From CAYOLL01 sp964404765 [NCBI: uncultured Gemmatimonadota bacterium] (GTDB taxonomy: Bacteria; 4572-55), in contig CAYOLL010000021.1 in the NCBI GenBank assembly GCA_964404765.1, positions 1 through 55,950 on the forward strand: a stretch of 55,950 bases of DNA, in the 5' to 3' direction. Every line of letters starts with the position of its first letter. Positions within the stretch are counted from its first letter, which is position 1. The position numbers and the translations under genes were made by a program. Shown in pieces: positions 1-8,173 of the stretch. Below the pieces are notes generated by a model that saw nothing but the letters and a program-made list of their open reading frames with translations, made no database searches and was not told where the DNA came from.

Positions 1-2
1 CA

Positions 3-1775
3 ATAATCGTCCTGGGCTCGACGGCCACAGCAACGACCGGCGGCAATGGTTATGGCGTGGCTTTGGGCAATAGCGGCACGACCGACCCGATTCGCGTGGT
101 GCGGTTTACCGGCGGTTTTGACGCCAATACCGATCTGACCAATATCCTGAGTTATGGCGATTTTGGGGCGGAATATTTAACCGTCAAAGTAACCTACACG
201 CCGTCCACCAATGCCTGGAAGCTATTTGTCCGCAGCAGCGCCACCGCCTTTAGCGATCCGACCGCGTTGACCACCACAGATCAAGTCGCCAACGGCACGG
301 ACGGGACTTATACCGGTCAGTCGTTGGCCTACTTTGGCGCGGTGTGGAATCATTCCGCGACGGCCACGGAAAACGCCATTATCGACAACATCTACCTGAA
401 TGGCACAAGTACGCCGCCCGCGCCGCAGGCGCAAATCAGCGTCACGCCGAGCAGTGTGAGCTTTGGTTCGGTAACGGTCAACAATACGGCGACGCAAACG
501 GTGACTGTGCAAAACTCCGGCACAGCAGATTTGAACTTGTCGGCCATCAACATCAATAACGCCGTTTTTGCCGTCAACCCGACCGCGCCGCAGACGATTA
601 CGTCCGGCAGCAGCCTGAGCTTGAGCGTTACCTTTAGCCCGACCGCCGGCGGTTCGCAGAGCGGTGTTTTGACCATCACCAATAATTCGACCAACAACCC
701 GAATCAAACCGTGAGCCTGTCCGGTATGGGCGCGACAACCGGCGGCGGAACCGGCACGATTTTTCCAGGGCTGACCGGGCAGCAATTGCTGGACAGCCTG
801 GCTTATCACTACAAAACGGCCACAGTTCTGGGCTACAACCTGGCCCGCGATGTGCTTTACACAGTTATTGACAATCATAATGACACGCTGACGTGCATTT
901 ATTCCGGCTACAAGGGCTATGTCAACCATACGTCGGCCACGCCACGCACCGACGCGATCAATGTCAACATCAACTGCGAGCACACCTGGCCACAGAGCAT
1001 GGGCGCTGTCAATAACGCCCAAAGCGACATGCATCATCTGTATCCGTCGCGTGATGTGGTAAATAGCGCGCGTGGCAACGATCCATTTGCCGAAATTCCT
1101 GACGCTCAAACAGCGGCTTGGTGGCGCTTGAATTATAGCCAAAGCGCTATTCCAACCAGTTTTATTGAGGAGTACAGCGAGGATGCGGGCGGTTTGTTTG
1201 AGCCGCGCGAAGACCATAAGGGTAATGTGGCGCGTTCCATGTTTTATTTTTACACCATGTATAAGAGCGAAGCCGATACTTACGGCCCAACTTTTTTTGC
1301 GCAGCAAAAAGACGTTTTGTTGAGCTGGCTGACTGTAGATGCTGTGGATCAGGCAGAAGTTGACCGAACCTGGGCCATTGCCGGCTATCAGGACGGTAAG
1401 CCGAATCCTTTTGTGCTGGATCCGACGCTGGTAGAGCGGGCTTATTTTTCTGCCGGTTCGCCCGCGTCCGTGGGTGGAGACCTAACAGGTTTTGGAAGCC
1501 TGCTAGGTCTGGAGCAAAACTACCCGAACCCATTCAATCCGGCCACGACCATTGCTTTTGCCATGCCGACAACGCAACCACTAAAGCTGCGTATTTACAA
1601 CGCCGTCGGGCAACTGGTGCGCACGCTGATTGACGGTGAAACGAACGCAGGTCGTCATGAGGTCACCTGGAACGGAACGGGCGACGCCGGCCAATCTGTT
1701 GCCAGCGGCGTGTATTTTTATCAACTGGAAAGCGCCGGCCAAAGAATGACAAAGCGGATGTTGATGCTAAAATAG
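3..1775 (+). CDS. Secreted endonuclease I-family nuclease with T9SS-type sorting tail (5' partial)
   Basis: The frame is open to the left window edge, so the GTG at 57 is probably internal and the true start lies outside. Counting from that GTG, residues 1-115 resemble the end of a beta-sandwich/LamG-like domain. Residues ~126-224 are an Ig-like ASPM/SPD-2/Hydin-type domain (ISVTPSSVSFGSVTV). Residues ~235-470 are an endonuclease I (EndA/NucM) nuclease with the NCEHTWPQS motif at ~306-314 and DMHHLYPS at ~324-331, the His/metal region of the family. The C-terminal ~85 residues are a FlgD-like/T9SS type A sorting domain (QNYPNPFNPATTI, then GVYFYQLESAG and a basic end). The family cuts DNA or RNA non-specifically outside the cell, so nutrient scavenging or defence is inferred. 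The signal peptide would be upstream of the window. A strong terminator follows. Confidence 0.88.
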   Translation: MIVLGSTATATTGGNGYGVALGNSGTTDPIRVVRFTGGFDANTDLTNILSYGDFGAEYLTVKVTYTPSTNAWKLFVRSSATAFSDPTALTTTDQVANGTDGTYTGQSLAYFGAVWNHSATATENAIIDNIYLNGTSTPPAPQAQISVTPSSVSFGSVTVNNTATQTVTVQNSGTADLNLSAININNAVFAVNPTAPQTITSGSSLSLSVTFSPTAGGSQSGVLTITNNSTNNPNQTVSLSGMGATTGGGTGTIFPGLTGQQLLDSLAYHYKTATVLGYNLARDVLYTVIDNHNDTLTCIYSGYKGYVNHTSATPRTDAINVNINCEHTWPQSMGAVNNAQSDMHHLYPSRDVVNSARGNDPFAEIPDAQTAAWWRLNYSQSAIPTSFIEEYSEDAGGLFEPREDHKGNVARSMFYFYTMYKSEADTYGPTFFAQQKDVLLSWLTVDAVDQAEVDRTWAIAGYQDGKPNPFVLDPTLVERAYFSAGSPASVGGDLTGFGSLLGLEQNYPNPFNPATTIAFAMPTTQPLKLRIYNAVGQLVRTLIDGETNAGRHEVTWNGTGDAGQSVASGVYFYQLESAGQRMTKRMLMLK

Positions 1776-1807
1776 CCGCGCACTTTTTTGGAAAAAATTA
1801 AAACAAA

Positions 1808-1852
1808 AAAATCCCCACTTTTCGACCTTTCCGTCAGACAAGTGGGGATTTT
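1808..1852. terminator. Bidirectional rho-independent terminator
   Basis: A perfect 13-bp stem (AAAATCCCCACTT / AAGTGGGGATTTT) with a 19-nt loop has A/T runs on both sides. It lies between the convergent nuclease gene (plus) and the GerMN gene (minus), so it can serve both strands. Confidence 0.9.
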
Positions 1853-1866
1853 CTTATTTTGAAAAG

Positions 1867-2553
1867 TTACAGTTCGGAGAGCACGAATGGATGTGAAAAG
1901 TCGAGATGTCCTACAACTTCGGGAGCGGCTTCGCTTTCAATAATCAGGTCATCAATGGGTTTACCGTCAAATATAAACTGCACTTGTCTGGCTGACGAAA
2001 TGTTTTCCTGAACAGTTCGCAAAATAGATTGGATGGCCAGCCATTGGGCACTGCTGCCTTTTTCAATGTTCAGTAAAAAAGTGTGGTCGAAATCCAAGTA
2101 CAAAATGCCGTCATTAGACCAAAAGCAGTGCCGTAGCCTCGCATTTGAAGGCAAAATGCTGACATTCCCTTCGACAGATCCTTTGATCAATTCGTGGATT
2201 AAAATGGAGCAGAATCGGTTTGAATTTTCACCGGTCGGATGAATAGCAACGTCACGTTCTTCAGCCGCTAAACGATCTCCTTCCGGGTGCAGAAAGTAAA
2301 GAGAAACGGTCATGATGGGCGGAAGCTGTTCAAAGCCGGGAATTTCTATGTGTGGCGCTGAGATTTTGGTCGTTGTCTCTAAATTTGAGTTGTCGTGTTC
2401 TTCCGGAGTGCGAAAGAGATACAAAACAAGCGTCAGTAACCCCATTATGATGGCAAAACCAATAGGAATCGAGTATTTTTTTTCGCGAGTTGCCCAGTCT
2501 TTCACAATCCCCAAAAGAGCTTTGGCTCGACTTTTTATTGCTTCTGCGTTCAT
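1867..2553 (-). CDS. Membrane-anchored GerMN-domain protein
   Basis: 228 aa. A cytoplasmic N-terminus is followed by one transmembrane helix at ~28-46 (GFAIIMGLLTLVLYLF) and a short linker. A GerMN domain (spore germination GerM / sporulation protein fold) occupies ~80-205: the start is LYFLHPEGDRLAAEERDV, the middle LIHELIKGSVEG, and it ends in the helix-strand part AIQSILRTVQENISSARQVQF. GerMN domains are extracytoplasmic and widespread outside spore formers, usually in cell-envelope lipoproteins, so an envelope role is inferred with no known substrate. The gene is monocistronic on the minus strand, between its terminator and a ~200-bp AT-rich gap with nothing I recognise. The ATG at 2553 is the only start that keeps the membrane helix. 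Confidence 0.8.
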   Translation of the reverse strand: MNAEAIKSRAKALLGIVKDWATREKKYSIPIGFAIIMGLLTLVLYLFRTPEEHDNSNLETTTKISAPHIEIPGFEQLPPIMTVSLYFLHPEGDRLAAEERDVAIHPTGENSNRFCSILIHELIKGSVEGNVSILPSNARLRHCFWSNDGILYLDFDHTFLLNIEKGSSAQWLAIQSILRTVQENISSARQVQFIFDGKPIDDLIIESEAAPEVVGHLDFSHPFVLSEL

Positions 2554-2757
2554 TCATCCGTTCCGAAGTGCAAAGAAGTAATGAAGTTAGTTTTAACTAT
2601 CGTACATATCTGCTGAAAGCATCTTTTCAAAATAGCACTGTGCTTGATTCGAAAAGGATTCTTGCAGAATGACAATTTGGTCGGCTTTCCTTAACTCTTA
2701 ACTTAATGACATTGGGCTAAGGATATTTAATCAGAATAACACGAAAGCATTTAATTG

Positions 2758-4653
2758 TCAATCCAAATTTGGCAGGCGCTTGCTATAAAGGGTGTCCGGT
2801 TTTAAAAGCTCGATTTCGAAAGGAAGCAGATTTTTTTCGGAGCCAAATTTCTGTTGGGCCGCTATGGCATTGCGCGCAAATTCCTGCATTTTGACAGTGT
2901 CTTTTACAGCCATAAAAAGCATGCTGATGTGCTGATGACTGCGGACCAGATTTGGCTCCAAATTTATAGCATTGGAAAAGCAGTTGATCGCTTTTTCAAA
3001 TTGGTCATTTTCGGCATAAAATACGCCGAGTTCGTCCCAAATCAGCGCATTGCGCGGGTTCCAGGATAGCCCTTGTTGATAGGCATCAACCGCGGCATTA
3101 AAGTGATCGATTGACTTTTCGCGTAAAAATTTAAGCCGGCGAGTAGACGCCAAACTTAAGGCCGAAAAGCTGTCCATCGGATTGTGCTTGAGTGAGCGCG
3201 TCAATGCCAGATCAGACAAGTTGAGCCAGTTTGGTTGTGGATCCTGGAAGTATTTTCGACCGTATGCCTCGCCTAAAAGACGAGAAATACGGGCGTTTAA
3301 CGGTGACAGGAGATCAGCGGTTTCCAATGTTTTAACGGCCTCATCCAGGCTGCCGCGCCGCTCTATGAGATCCAGCGCTTGAAAATATAAAGTTTCAGAA
3401 ATCGGTTTAAAAGCAAAAAGGACGATAAAAATAATGCTTAAAGTGAGCGGATAAAATTTTGCCGCAGTCGGATTGCGAGTCGGTAGCGATATATCGAGGC
3501 TTGTCGTTTGCGGACTCAAGTAGGCCAGTATAATAAATAAAATAAGGCAGTTAGCCGGCGTGTAAAGGGTATTATCGACCAGACCATGAATTAAAAAGAC
3601 ACTGACTGCGGCAATTTCTCCGCTTTCGGCGCTGATTGCCTGGCCAGGTTGCTTTAGCTTTTGTCTGAAGAAGGCGATGATAAACCAGGCCAGGAAGATA
3701 AATCCGGGGAGTCCAATTTCGGCTGCAATTTGCAAATATTGCTGATGAGCGATTTCCGGGCTTTTGGCAAAGCGTCCTACTGCGGATTCGACCGGGAAAT
3801 TGTATTTGATGCCGTAAAAATTATAGTTAAGAAGTCCAATTCCCAAAAAAGGTTGATCACGGATAATCTCACCGGCTTGTTGCCAGATTTGAAAGCGGGT
3901 GAAGGTGTAGCGATCCTGTTCGAAAAAGCGATCTTTTAAGCGATTCGGCACAACCAGAGTCAGGATAATGATAACAAGCGTCAGCAGAGTGGTTCGGCGC
4001 AAATTTTTAAAGCCTAACAGTGTCAGTAAGATAATGCCGCCTGTAATAAGTGCGCCACGGCTCTCTGAACGATAGAGCGCTAATAGCATAAGACCGGTCA
4101 GTCCGCCATAGATGGCTTTCTGATGTGGTTTAATCGGCTGGAAAAGAAGACGGGCGGTCAATAGGCTGATGCCAATCAGCATCAGATCGGCATAGTAATT
4201 GGGGATGGAATAGCTACCGGAAATCCGCGGTATCTTTAATATGAACGACTGAAAAAGCCCATAAACTGCTTGTATTGCGGTGAGCGCGATGAGTGTTTCG
4301 CAGAGGTATGATTCGCTGAAAGGCCGGCGTAATTGATAGACGACAAAGAAAACAAGCAGATAGCAAAACCACTCGACCAGGCCGTAAAAGCTACCATAAA
4401 TATAGTTGGAGGCCAGTGTCGATAACAGGATGCAAAAGGCAAAACCGGTAAGCGCTAAAAGACCGGGGAAGCGAAAGACAACTGCTTTTTGTTGATTTAG
4501 CTGCACGGCTAACCAAATCATAAAGAGGACGATGGCCCCAATATGCAGCAAGGCTAATTGGTAGACGCCCTCGCCGCCGCGCAAAAAAACCAAAGCAATC
4601 AGCAAAAAACCAAGTATACCTTCAATGGCATAAGTAGCCGATCTGGCTGACAT
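2758..4653 (-). CDS. O-antigen ligase-like (Wzy/WaaL) membrane protein with C-terminal TPRs
   Basis: 631 aa. Residues 1-~400 contain about 10-12 hydrophobic helices, with the Wzy_C/O-antigen ligase signature region in the large periplasmic loop (roughly 240-300, GEIIRDQPFLGIGLLNYNF, then AHQQYLQIAAEIGLPGF). Residues ~430-600 are tetratricopeptide repeats (for example LIWDELGVFYAENDQFEKAI). The family polymerises or ligates lipid-linked glycans at the periplasmic face of the inner membrane. Paralogues with fused TPRs are often annotated only as O-antigen ligase family proteins, and the acceptor cannot be read from sequence. The ATG at 4653 overlaps the TAA of the sigma-54 regulator gene upstream (TAATG), so the two are probably translationally coupled. 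Confidence 0.82.
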   Translation of the reverse strand: MSARSATYAIEGILGFLLIALVFLRGGEGVYQLALLHIGAIVLFMIWLAVQLNQQKAVVFRFPGLLALTGFAFCILLSTLASNYIYGSFYGLVEWFCYLLVFFVVYQLRRPFSESYLCETLIALTAIQAVYGLFQSFILKIPRISGSYSIPNYYADLMLIGISLLTARLLFQPIKPHQKAIYGGLTGLMLLALYRSESRGALITGGIILLTLLGFKNLRRTTLLTLVIIILTLVVPNRLKDRFFEQDRYTFTRFQIWQQAGEIIRDQPFLGIGLLNYNFYGIKYNFPVESAVGRFAKSPEIAHQQYLQIAAEIGLPGFIFLAWFIIAFFRQKLKQPGQAISAESGEIAAVSVFLIHGLVDNTLYTPANCLILFIILAYLSPQTTSLDISLPTRNPTAAKFYPLTLSIIFIVLFAFKPISETLYFQALDLIERRGSLDEAVKTLETADLLSPLNARISRLLGEAYGRKYFQDPQPNWLNLSDLALTRSLKHNPMDSFSALSLASTRRLKFLREKSIDHFNAAVDAYQQGLSWNPRNALIWDELGVFYAENDQFEKAINCFSNAINLEPNLVRSHQHISMLFMAVKDTVKMQEFARNAIAAQQKFGSEKNLLPFEIELLKPDTLYSKRLPNLD

Positions 4654-6050
4654 TAATGGACCTCTTCCGCGTCTAAACCGCTGGAAATGGGTACGCGTCG
4701 TTCGAAATTATAACGGCTAATTTTTCGGCTCAATGTCGATGGATCAATACCAAGAATTTCAGCGGCTCGTCCGCGATTCCAACCGGATTGTAACAATGTC
4801 CAATAGATATAAGCTTTTTCAATTTCTTCCAGGGTTGGATTGGTTCCAGCCGGTAAATCGCCAATCCGTTCTTTTGGCGCTTCAAAGAGGCGACGCGGTA
4901 GATCGCTTTCTTCAATAGTTTCATTTCTGACAATTACGCAAAGTTGCTCGATCAGGTTTTCCAGCTCGCGGACATTGCCAGGCCAATGATAGGTTTCAAA
5001 AACTTCATAGACTTTTGCCGTCAAGATTTTTTTGCCTTTGGGCGGTTGATATTTTTGCAAAAAGTGATCGCACAAAAACGGCAAGTCTTCTTTTCGCTCG
5101 CGCAACGCTGGAACATAAAGCGGGATGACACTAAGCCGATAAAACAAATCGGACCGAAATTTACCCAGTTTTATCATTTGCTCCAAATCAGCGTTGGTGG
5201 CGGCAATAATCCGGACATCAATGGGCTGGCTTTGGGTACTGCCGACGGGTGTGATTTCGCGTTCCTGCAGCACTCGCAACAGTTTGACCTGAGTTGACAG
5301 CGAGGTCTCACCGATTTCATCCAAAAAGAATGTGCCGCCATTGGCTTCAGCAAAAATGCCTTTTTTGTCTTTGGCCGCCCCGGTAAATGAGCCTTTTATG
5401 TGACCAAAGAGCTCGCTTTCTAACAGGGTTTCAGTTAGCGCACCACAGTTGAGACTGACAAATTTTTGTTCGGCTCGTGGCCCGCGGGCATGAATTTGCA
5501 AGGCAATCAATTCTTTGCCGGTACCGCTCTCCCCCCGAATCAGGATGGTGCTTTCCGATTCCGCAACCCGGTCAATTTGCTCAAAAATCTTTAAGATGGA
5601 GCCGCTGTGCCCGATAATCGGCCGAGGCGCGGTCATGGTCTTGATTTGGCGGCGCAGGCTCTTGTTTTCTTCGCGCAGGCGCATGGCTTCGGTCGCGCGC
5701 TCAAGCTGCTTGAGCAAAACCGGATTTAGATAGGGCTTGATGATAAAGCTGAAGACGCCTTCGTTAATGGCTTCGACGGCGGTTTCCAAGGAACCGAAAG
5801 CCGTCATCATCAACACATGGGTATTCGGCTTGTGCATCTTGATTTTTTTTAACAGAGTGATGCCGTTGATGCCTGGCATGTTGTAGTCCGTCAAAACGAC
5901 TGGGAAGTCCATTTCCTCCATTTTGGCCAAAGCTGCTTCGCCGGAAGACGCGCTATGGCCTTCATAGCCCTCACGGTTGAGTAATATTCGGATTTGATCG
6001 CAGATGCTGTCTTCATCATCAACAATCAAGACTTTTATTTTTTCTTCCAT
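4653..6050 (-). CDS. Sigma-54-dependent response regulator (NtrC family)
   Basis: 465 aa from the ATG at 6050. The frame stays open upstream to 6119, but those 23 residues lie outside the receiver fold. The receiver (1-~120) has the acidic pair in LIVDDED and phospho-acceptor D55 (VVLTDYNMPG). The AAA+ sigma-54 interaction domain (~140-375) has Walker A GESGTGKE, the sigma-54 contact loop as GSFTGA rather than the commoner GAFTGA, and GGTFFLDEIGE. A Fis-type helix-turn-helix ends the protein (GRAAEILGIDPSTLSRKI). It activates sigma-54 promoters after phosphorylation. No cognate kinase is adjacent. The next gene is an O-antigen ligase-like protein overlapped by one base, so control of envelope glycan genes is possible (inference). 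Confidence 0.93.
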   Translation of the reverse strand: MEEKIKVLIVDDEDSICDQIRILLNREGYEGHSASSGEAALAKMEEMDFPVVLTDYNMPGINGITLLKKIKMHKPNTHVLMMTAFGSLETAVEAINEGVFSFIIKPYLNPVLLKQLERATEAMRLREENKSLRRQIKTMTAPRPIIGHSGSILKIFEQIDRVAESESTILIRGESGTGKELIALQIHARGPRAEQKFVSLNCGALTETLLESELFGHIKGSFTGAAKDKKGIFAEANGGTFFLDEIGETSLSTQVKLLRVLQEREITPVGSTQSQPIDVRIIAATNADLEQMIKLGKFRSDLFYRLSVIPLYVPALRERKEDLPFLCDHFLQKYQPPKGKKILTAKVYEVFETYHWPGNVRELENLIEQLCVIVRNETIEESDLPRRLFEAPKERIGDLPAGTNPTLEEIEKAYIYWTLLQSGWNRGRAAEILGIDPSTLSRKISRYNFERRVPISSGLDAEEVH

Positions 6051-6071
6051 TTTTAACCAACCGGTGTTAAA

Positions 6072-6192
6072 GGAGCAGCAAAGTTCAGTTTGCGGGTCAT
6101 TCGCGGCGTTTACTTGCAAACTGAAGTTTGTTGCTCCGAAGTTTGCGTGTCATTCAATGCCATGTTACTTGCAAGCTGAAGTTTGCTATTCC
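6072..6192. repeat. Tandem/inverted repeat block containing TTGCAAACTGAAGTTTG units
   Basis: Two direct copies of a ~50-bp unit lie at 6088-6137 and 6140-6192. Both start AGTTTGCG(G/T)GTCATTC and end TTGCAA(A/G)CTGAAGTTTG followed by CC. An inverted half copy at 6072-6093 (GGAGCAGCAAAGTTCAGTTTGC) pairs with the end of the first unit. The core CAAACT-GA-AGTTTG is itself palindromic. The block fills the gap between recO (upstream on the minus strand) and the NtrC-type regulator. It could fold into hairpins in the mRNA leader or be a small mobile-type intergenic repeat. Confidence 0.75.
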
Positions 6193-6196
6193 GGCG

Positions 6197-6940
6197 CTAA
6201 AGGATTGGGAATGTTTTGAGAGCCTGTTCGCTATAAAATTCGGTGTAGATTTTTAGCAACGCAGTCATTTGGCGAAGCGTACCTTCACTGATTTGCCATT
6301 TTTTATTTTGCGCAAATTTTTCACTCAGAAAATGGTGGAAAACGCTGATAATTTCAGATGAGATTGCGGCGGCGGGCTTTTCAGCTTGCTCTTGGCAGCT
6401 ATTGCAGACGACACCCCCGTGTTCTGGTATAAAATAGCCGGATGTAATGGTTTTCTGGCAGCAGGCGCAGTGTCCTAAAATCGGTTGAAATCCGGTTAAA
6501 GTCAATAATTTTAATTGAAAAGCCAAAAATAAAATTGGCAGTTCACTCGTTAGTGAGCGATTAAACTCGGTGAGAATCGAAAAGAGCAGATTAAATAAGG
6601 CCACATTGCGTTCGCCCGGCGGCGTAAACTGGTCCAACAGGTTGACGGCAGCAGCGGCGGAACTAATCTTTTCCAAGTCCTGACGTAATTGGACAAACGC
6701 TTCAACAATGTCACACTGCGAAATGTAATATTTATCCCGCTCATCTTTTTGATAAAAGACAATGTGCGACAGGGTGAAGGGTTCCAGAGCCGCCCCAAAC
6801 CGACTGGTCGGCCGGCGGATGCCCTTGGCGACAAAGGTTATTTTGCCGAATTCTTTGGTCAAAGCCAAAGCATAGCGACTTGAATCAGTCAAGTTGGCGT
6901 TGCGGAGAATGATGGCGTCGGTTTTGACAATAGCAGACAT
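6197..6940 (-). CDS. recO: DNA repair protein RecO
   Basis: 247 aa from the ATG at 6940 (MSAIVKTDAIIL). The 11 codons upstream are degenerate repeat sequence and are unlikely to be translated. The N-terminal OB fold (1-~80) has VKTDAIILRNANLTDSSR and GKITFVAKGIRR. An all-helical part follows, containing the zinc motif CxxC...CxxC (GHCACCQ at ~153 and CNSCQE at ~176). RecO loads RecA onto SSB-coated single strands with RecR in the RecF pathway. Length and domain order are normal for the family. It lies downstream of ribD and ftsY on the same strand, with a 138-bp gap of short repeats. Confidence 0.93.
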   Translation of the reverse strand: MSAIVKTDAIILRNANLTDSSRYALALTKEFGKITFVAKGIRRPTSRFGAALEPFTLSHIVFYQKDERDKYYISQCDIVEAFVQLRQDLEKISSAAAAVNLLDQFTPPGERNVALFNLLFSILTEFNRSLTSELPILFLAFQLKLLTLTGFQPILGHCACCQKTITSGYFIPEHGGVVCNSCQEQAEKPAAAISSEIISVFHHFLSEKFAQNKKWQISEGTLRQMTALLKIYTEFYSEQALKTFPIL

Positions 6941-6977
6941 AGCAATGGGCAATGAACAATGAGTAATGGGCAATGAG
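6941..6977. repeat. Degenerate CAATG/CATTG short repeats
   Basis: Successive near copies of AATGGGCAATGA, AACAATGAGT and AATGGGCAATGA abut the recO start. Further CAATGA/GATTGATGATTG words occur at 7034-7084. This looks like a short, sloppy tandem repeat rather than coding sequence. Confidence 0.6.
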
Positions 6978-7078
6978 GCTATTGTTTCAGGTTTGTTGCG
7001 ATGTTAATGTTCTCAGCAACCGGAAATTTTTTTGATGATTGATGATTGGCTATAACTTGTTTGCTATTCAATGATTGT

Positions 7079-8173
7079 TCATTGTTTCAAGTATCCGCTG
7101 AACAGCATATCGGCGCCTATGGATTCCCAGTGCGCTTCGTGGAAGGTGAGTGCGTCTTTCATTTCCGTAATACCCAGGCTATCGGCAGGGGGCAGGCCGT
7201 CGCTACCCACAAACTTGGGCGCGACAAAATATAGCAGCTTATTGACTAAACCTTGATTTAAAAAACTTGTGGCTAACTTATGGCCACCTTCCACCAATAT
7301 AGAGGTGATGGTCTGACGCCCGCAGTGTTGCAAAAATTGTATTAAATCAACCCGGCCTTGTGTGTCCATCGGCAGTTGCCAGATTTTGATACCGCGCCCC
7401 GTTAAACGATTTAGCTTGGCCGGGTCGGCTTGGGAAGTTGTGACCAGAATAGTTTGATTAGGGTCGGCATCCTGCAGCACGCGCGCTGTTTCCGGGATTC
7501 GCAGCCGGCTATCTAAAACAACACGCGCCGGTTGACGGGTAACGCCTGTGGTCAGGCGCACATTTAACTGCGGATCATCGGTTAAAACCGTGCCAATGCC
7601 TGTCACTACAGCATCCACCATTTGGCGGATATGGTGAACATGTTCGCGGGCCGGTTCGCCGGTCACCCAACGCGAGGAGCCGGTCGAGGTAGCAATTCGC
7701 CCGTCTAAGGATGAGGCCAGCTTTAGCAGGACAAATGGCTGGTTATGGGTGATGTGCCAGATAAATGCTTCATTTAAAGCCAGAGCTTCGGCGCTTAGCA
7801 AGCCTACTTCAACGGTAATTCCCTGCTGGCGCAAAATAGCAAACCCTTTACCATTGACCACTGGGTTTGGATCGGCATGGGAGGCGATGATGCGACGAAT
7901 GCCTGCGCGAATGATGGCGTCGGTGCAGGGCGGGGTTTTGCCTTGATGACAGCACGGTTCCAGCGTCACGTACATGGTTGCGCCGCTTGCCGCCGCGCCG
8001 GCATCGCGCAGGGCGTTGATTTCGGCATGAGCCTCGCCGTAACGCTGATGGTAACCGCGTCCGACAATTTCGCCATCTTTGATGATGATGCAACCCACCA
8101 TTGGATTGGGCGAAACGGTCAGGCGACCTTGCGCAGCCAGCTCCAGCGCCAATCGCATGTAGCGTTCTTCCAT
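7079..8173 (-). CDS. ribD: Bifunctional riboflavin biosynthesis deaminase/reductase RibD
   Basis: 364 aa. The N-terminal deaminase (1-~145) has the zinc ligands in GEAHAEINAL and EPCCHQGKTPPCTDAI. The C-terminal reductase (~146-360) has LKLASSLDGRIATSTGSSRWVTG-type NADPH/substrate motifs and ILVEGGHKLATSFL. It catalyses the second and third steps of riboflavin synthesis: deamination of the GTP cyclohydrolase II product, then reduction of the ribosyl side chain. The ATG overlaps the last base of the ftsY stop codon (TAATG), indicating translational coupling. No FMN riboswitch is visible and no other rib gene is adjacent, although a stand-alone reductase-like paralogue lies at 11184-11945. Confidence 0.95.
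   Translation of the reverse strand: MEERYMRLALELAAQGRLTVSPNPMVGCIIIKDGEIVGRGYHQRYGEAHAEINALRDAGAAASGATMYVTLEPCCHQGKTPPCTDAIIRAGIRRIIASHADPNPVVNGKGFAILRQQGITVEVGLLSAEALALNEAFIWHITHNQPFVLLKLASSLDGRIATSTGSSRWVTGEPAREHVHHIRQMVDAVVTGIGTVLTDDPQLNVRLTTGVTRQPARVVLDSRLRIPETARVLQDADPNQTILVTTSQADPAKLNRLTGRGIKIWQLPMDTQGRVDLIQFLQHCGRQTITSILVEGGHKLATSFLNQGLVNKLLYFVAPKFVGSDGLPPADSLGITEMKDALTFHEAHWESIGADMLFSGYLKQ

Noticed and set aside
222-1307. 361-codon open frame on the minus strand opposite the nuclease gene
   Set aside because: It is antisense to a gene with clear domain motifs, its translation is low-complexity Arg/Gly/Ala-rich, and it shows no domain.
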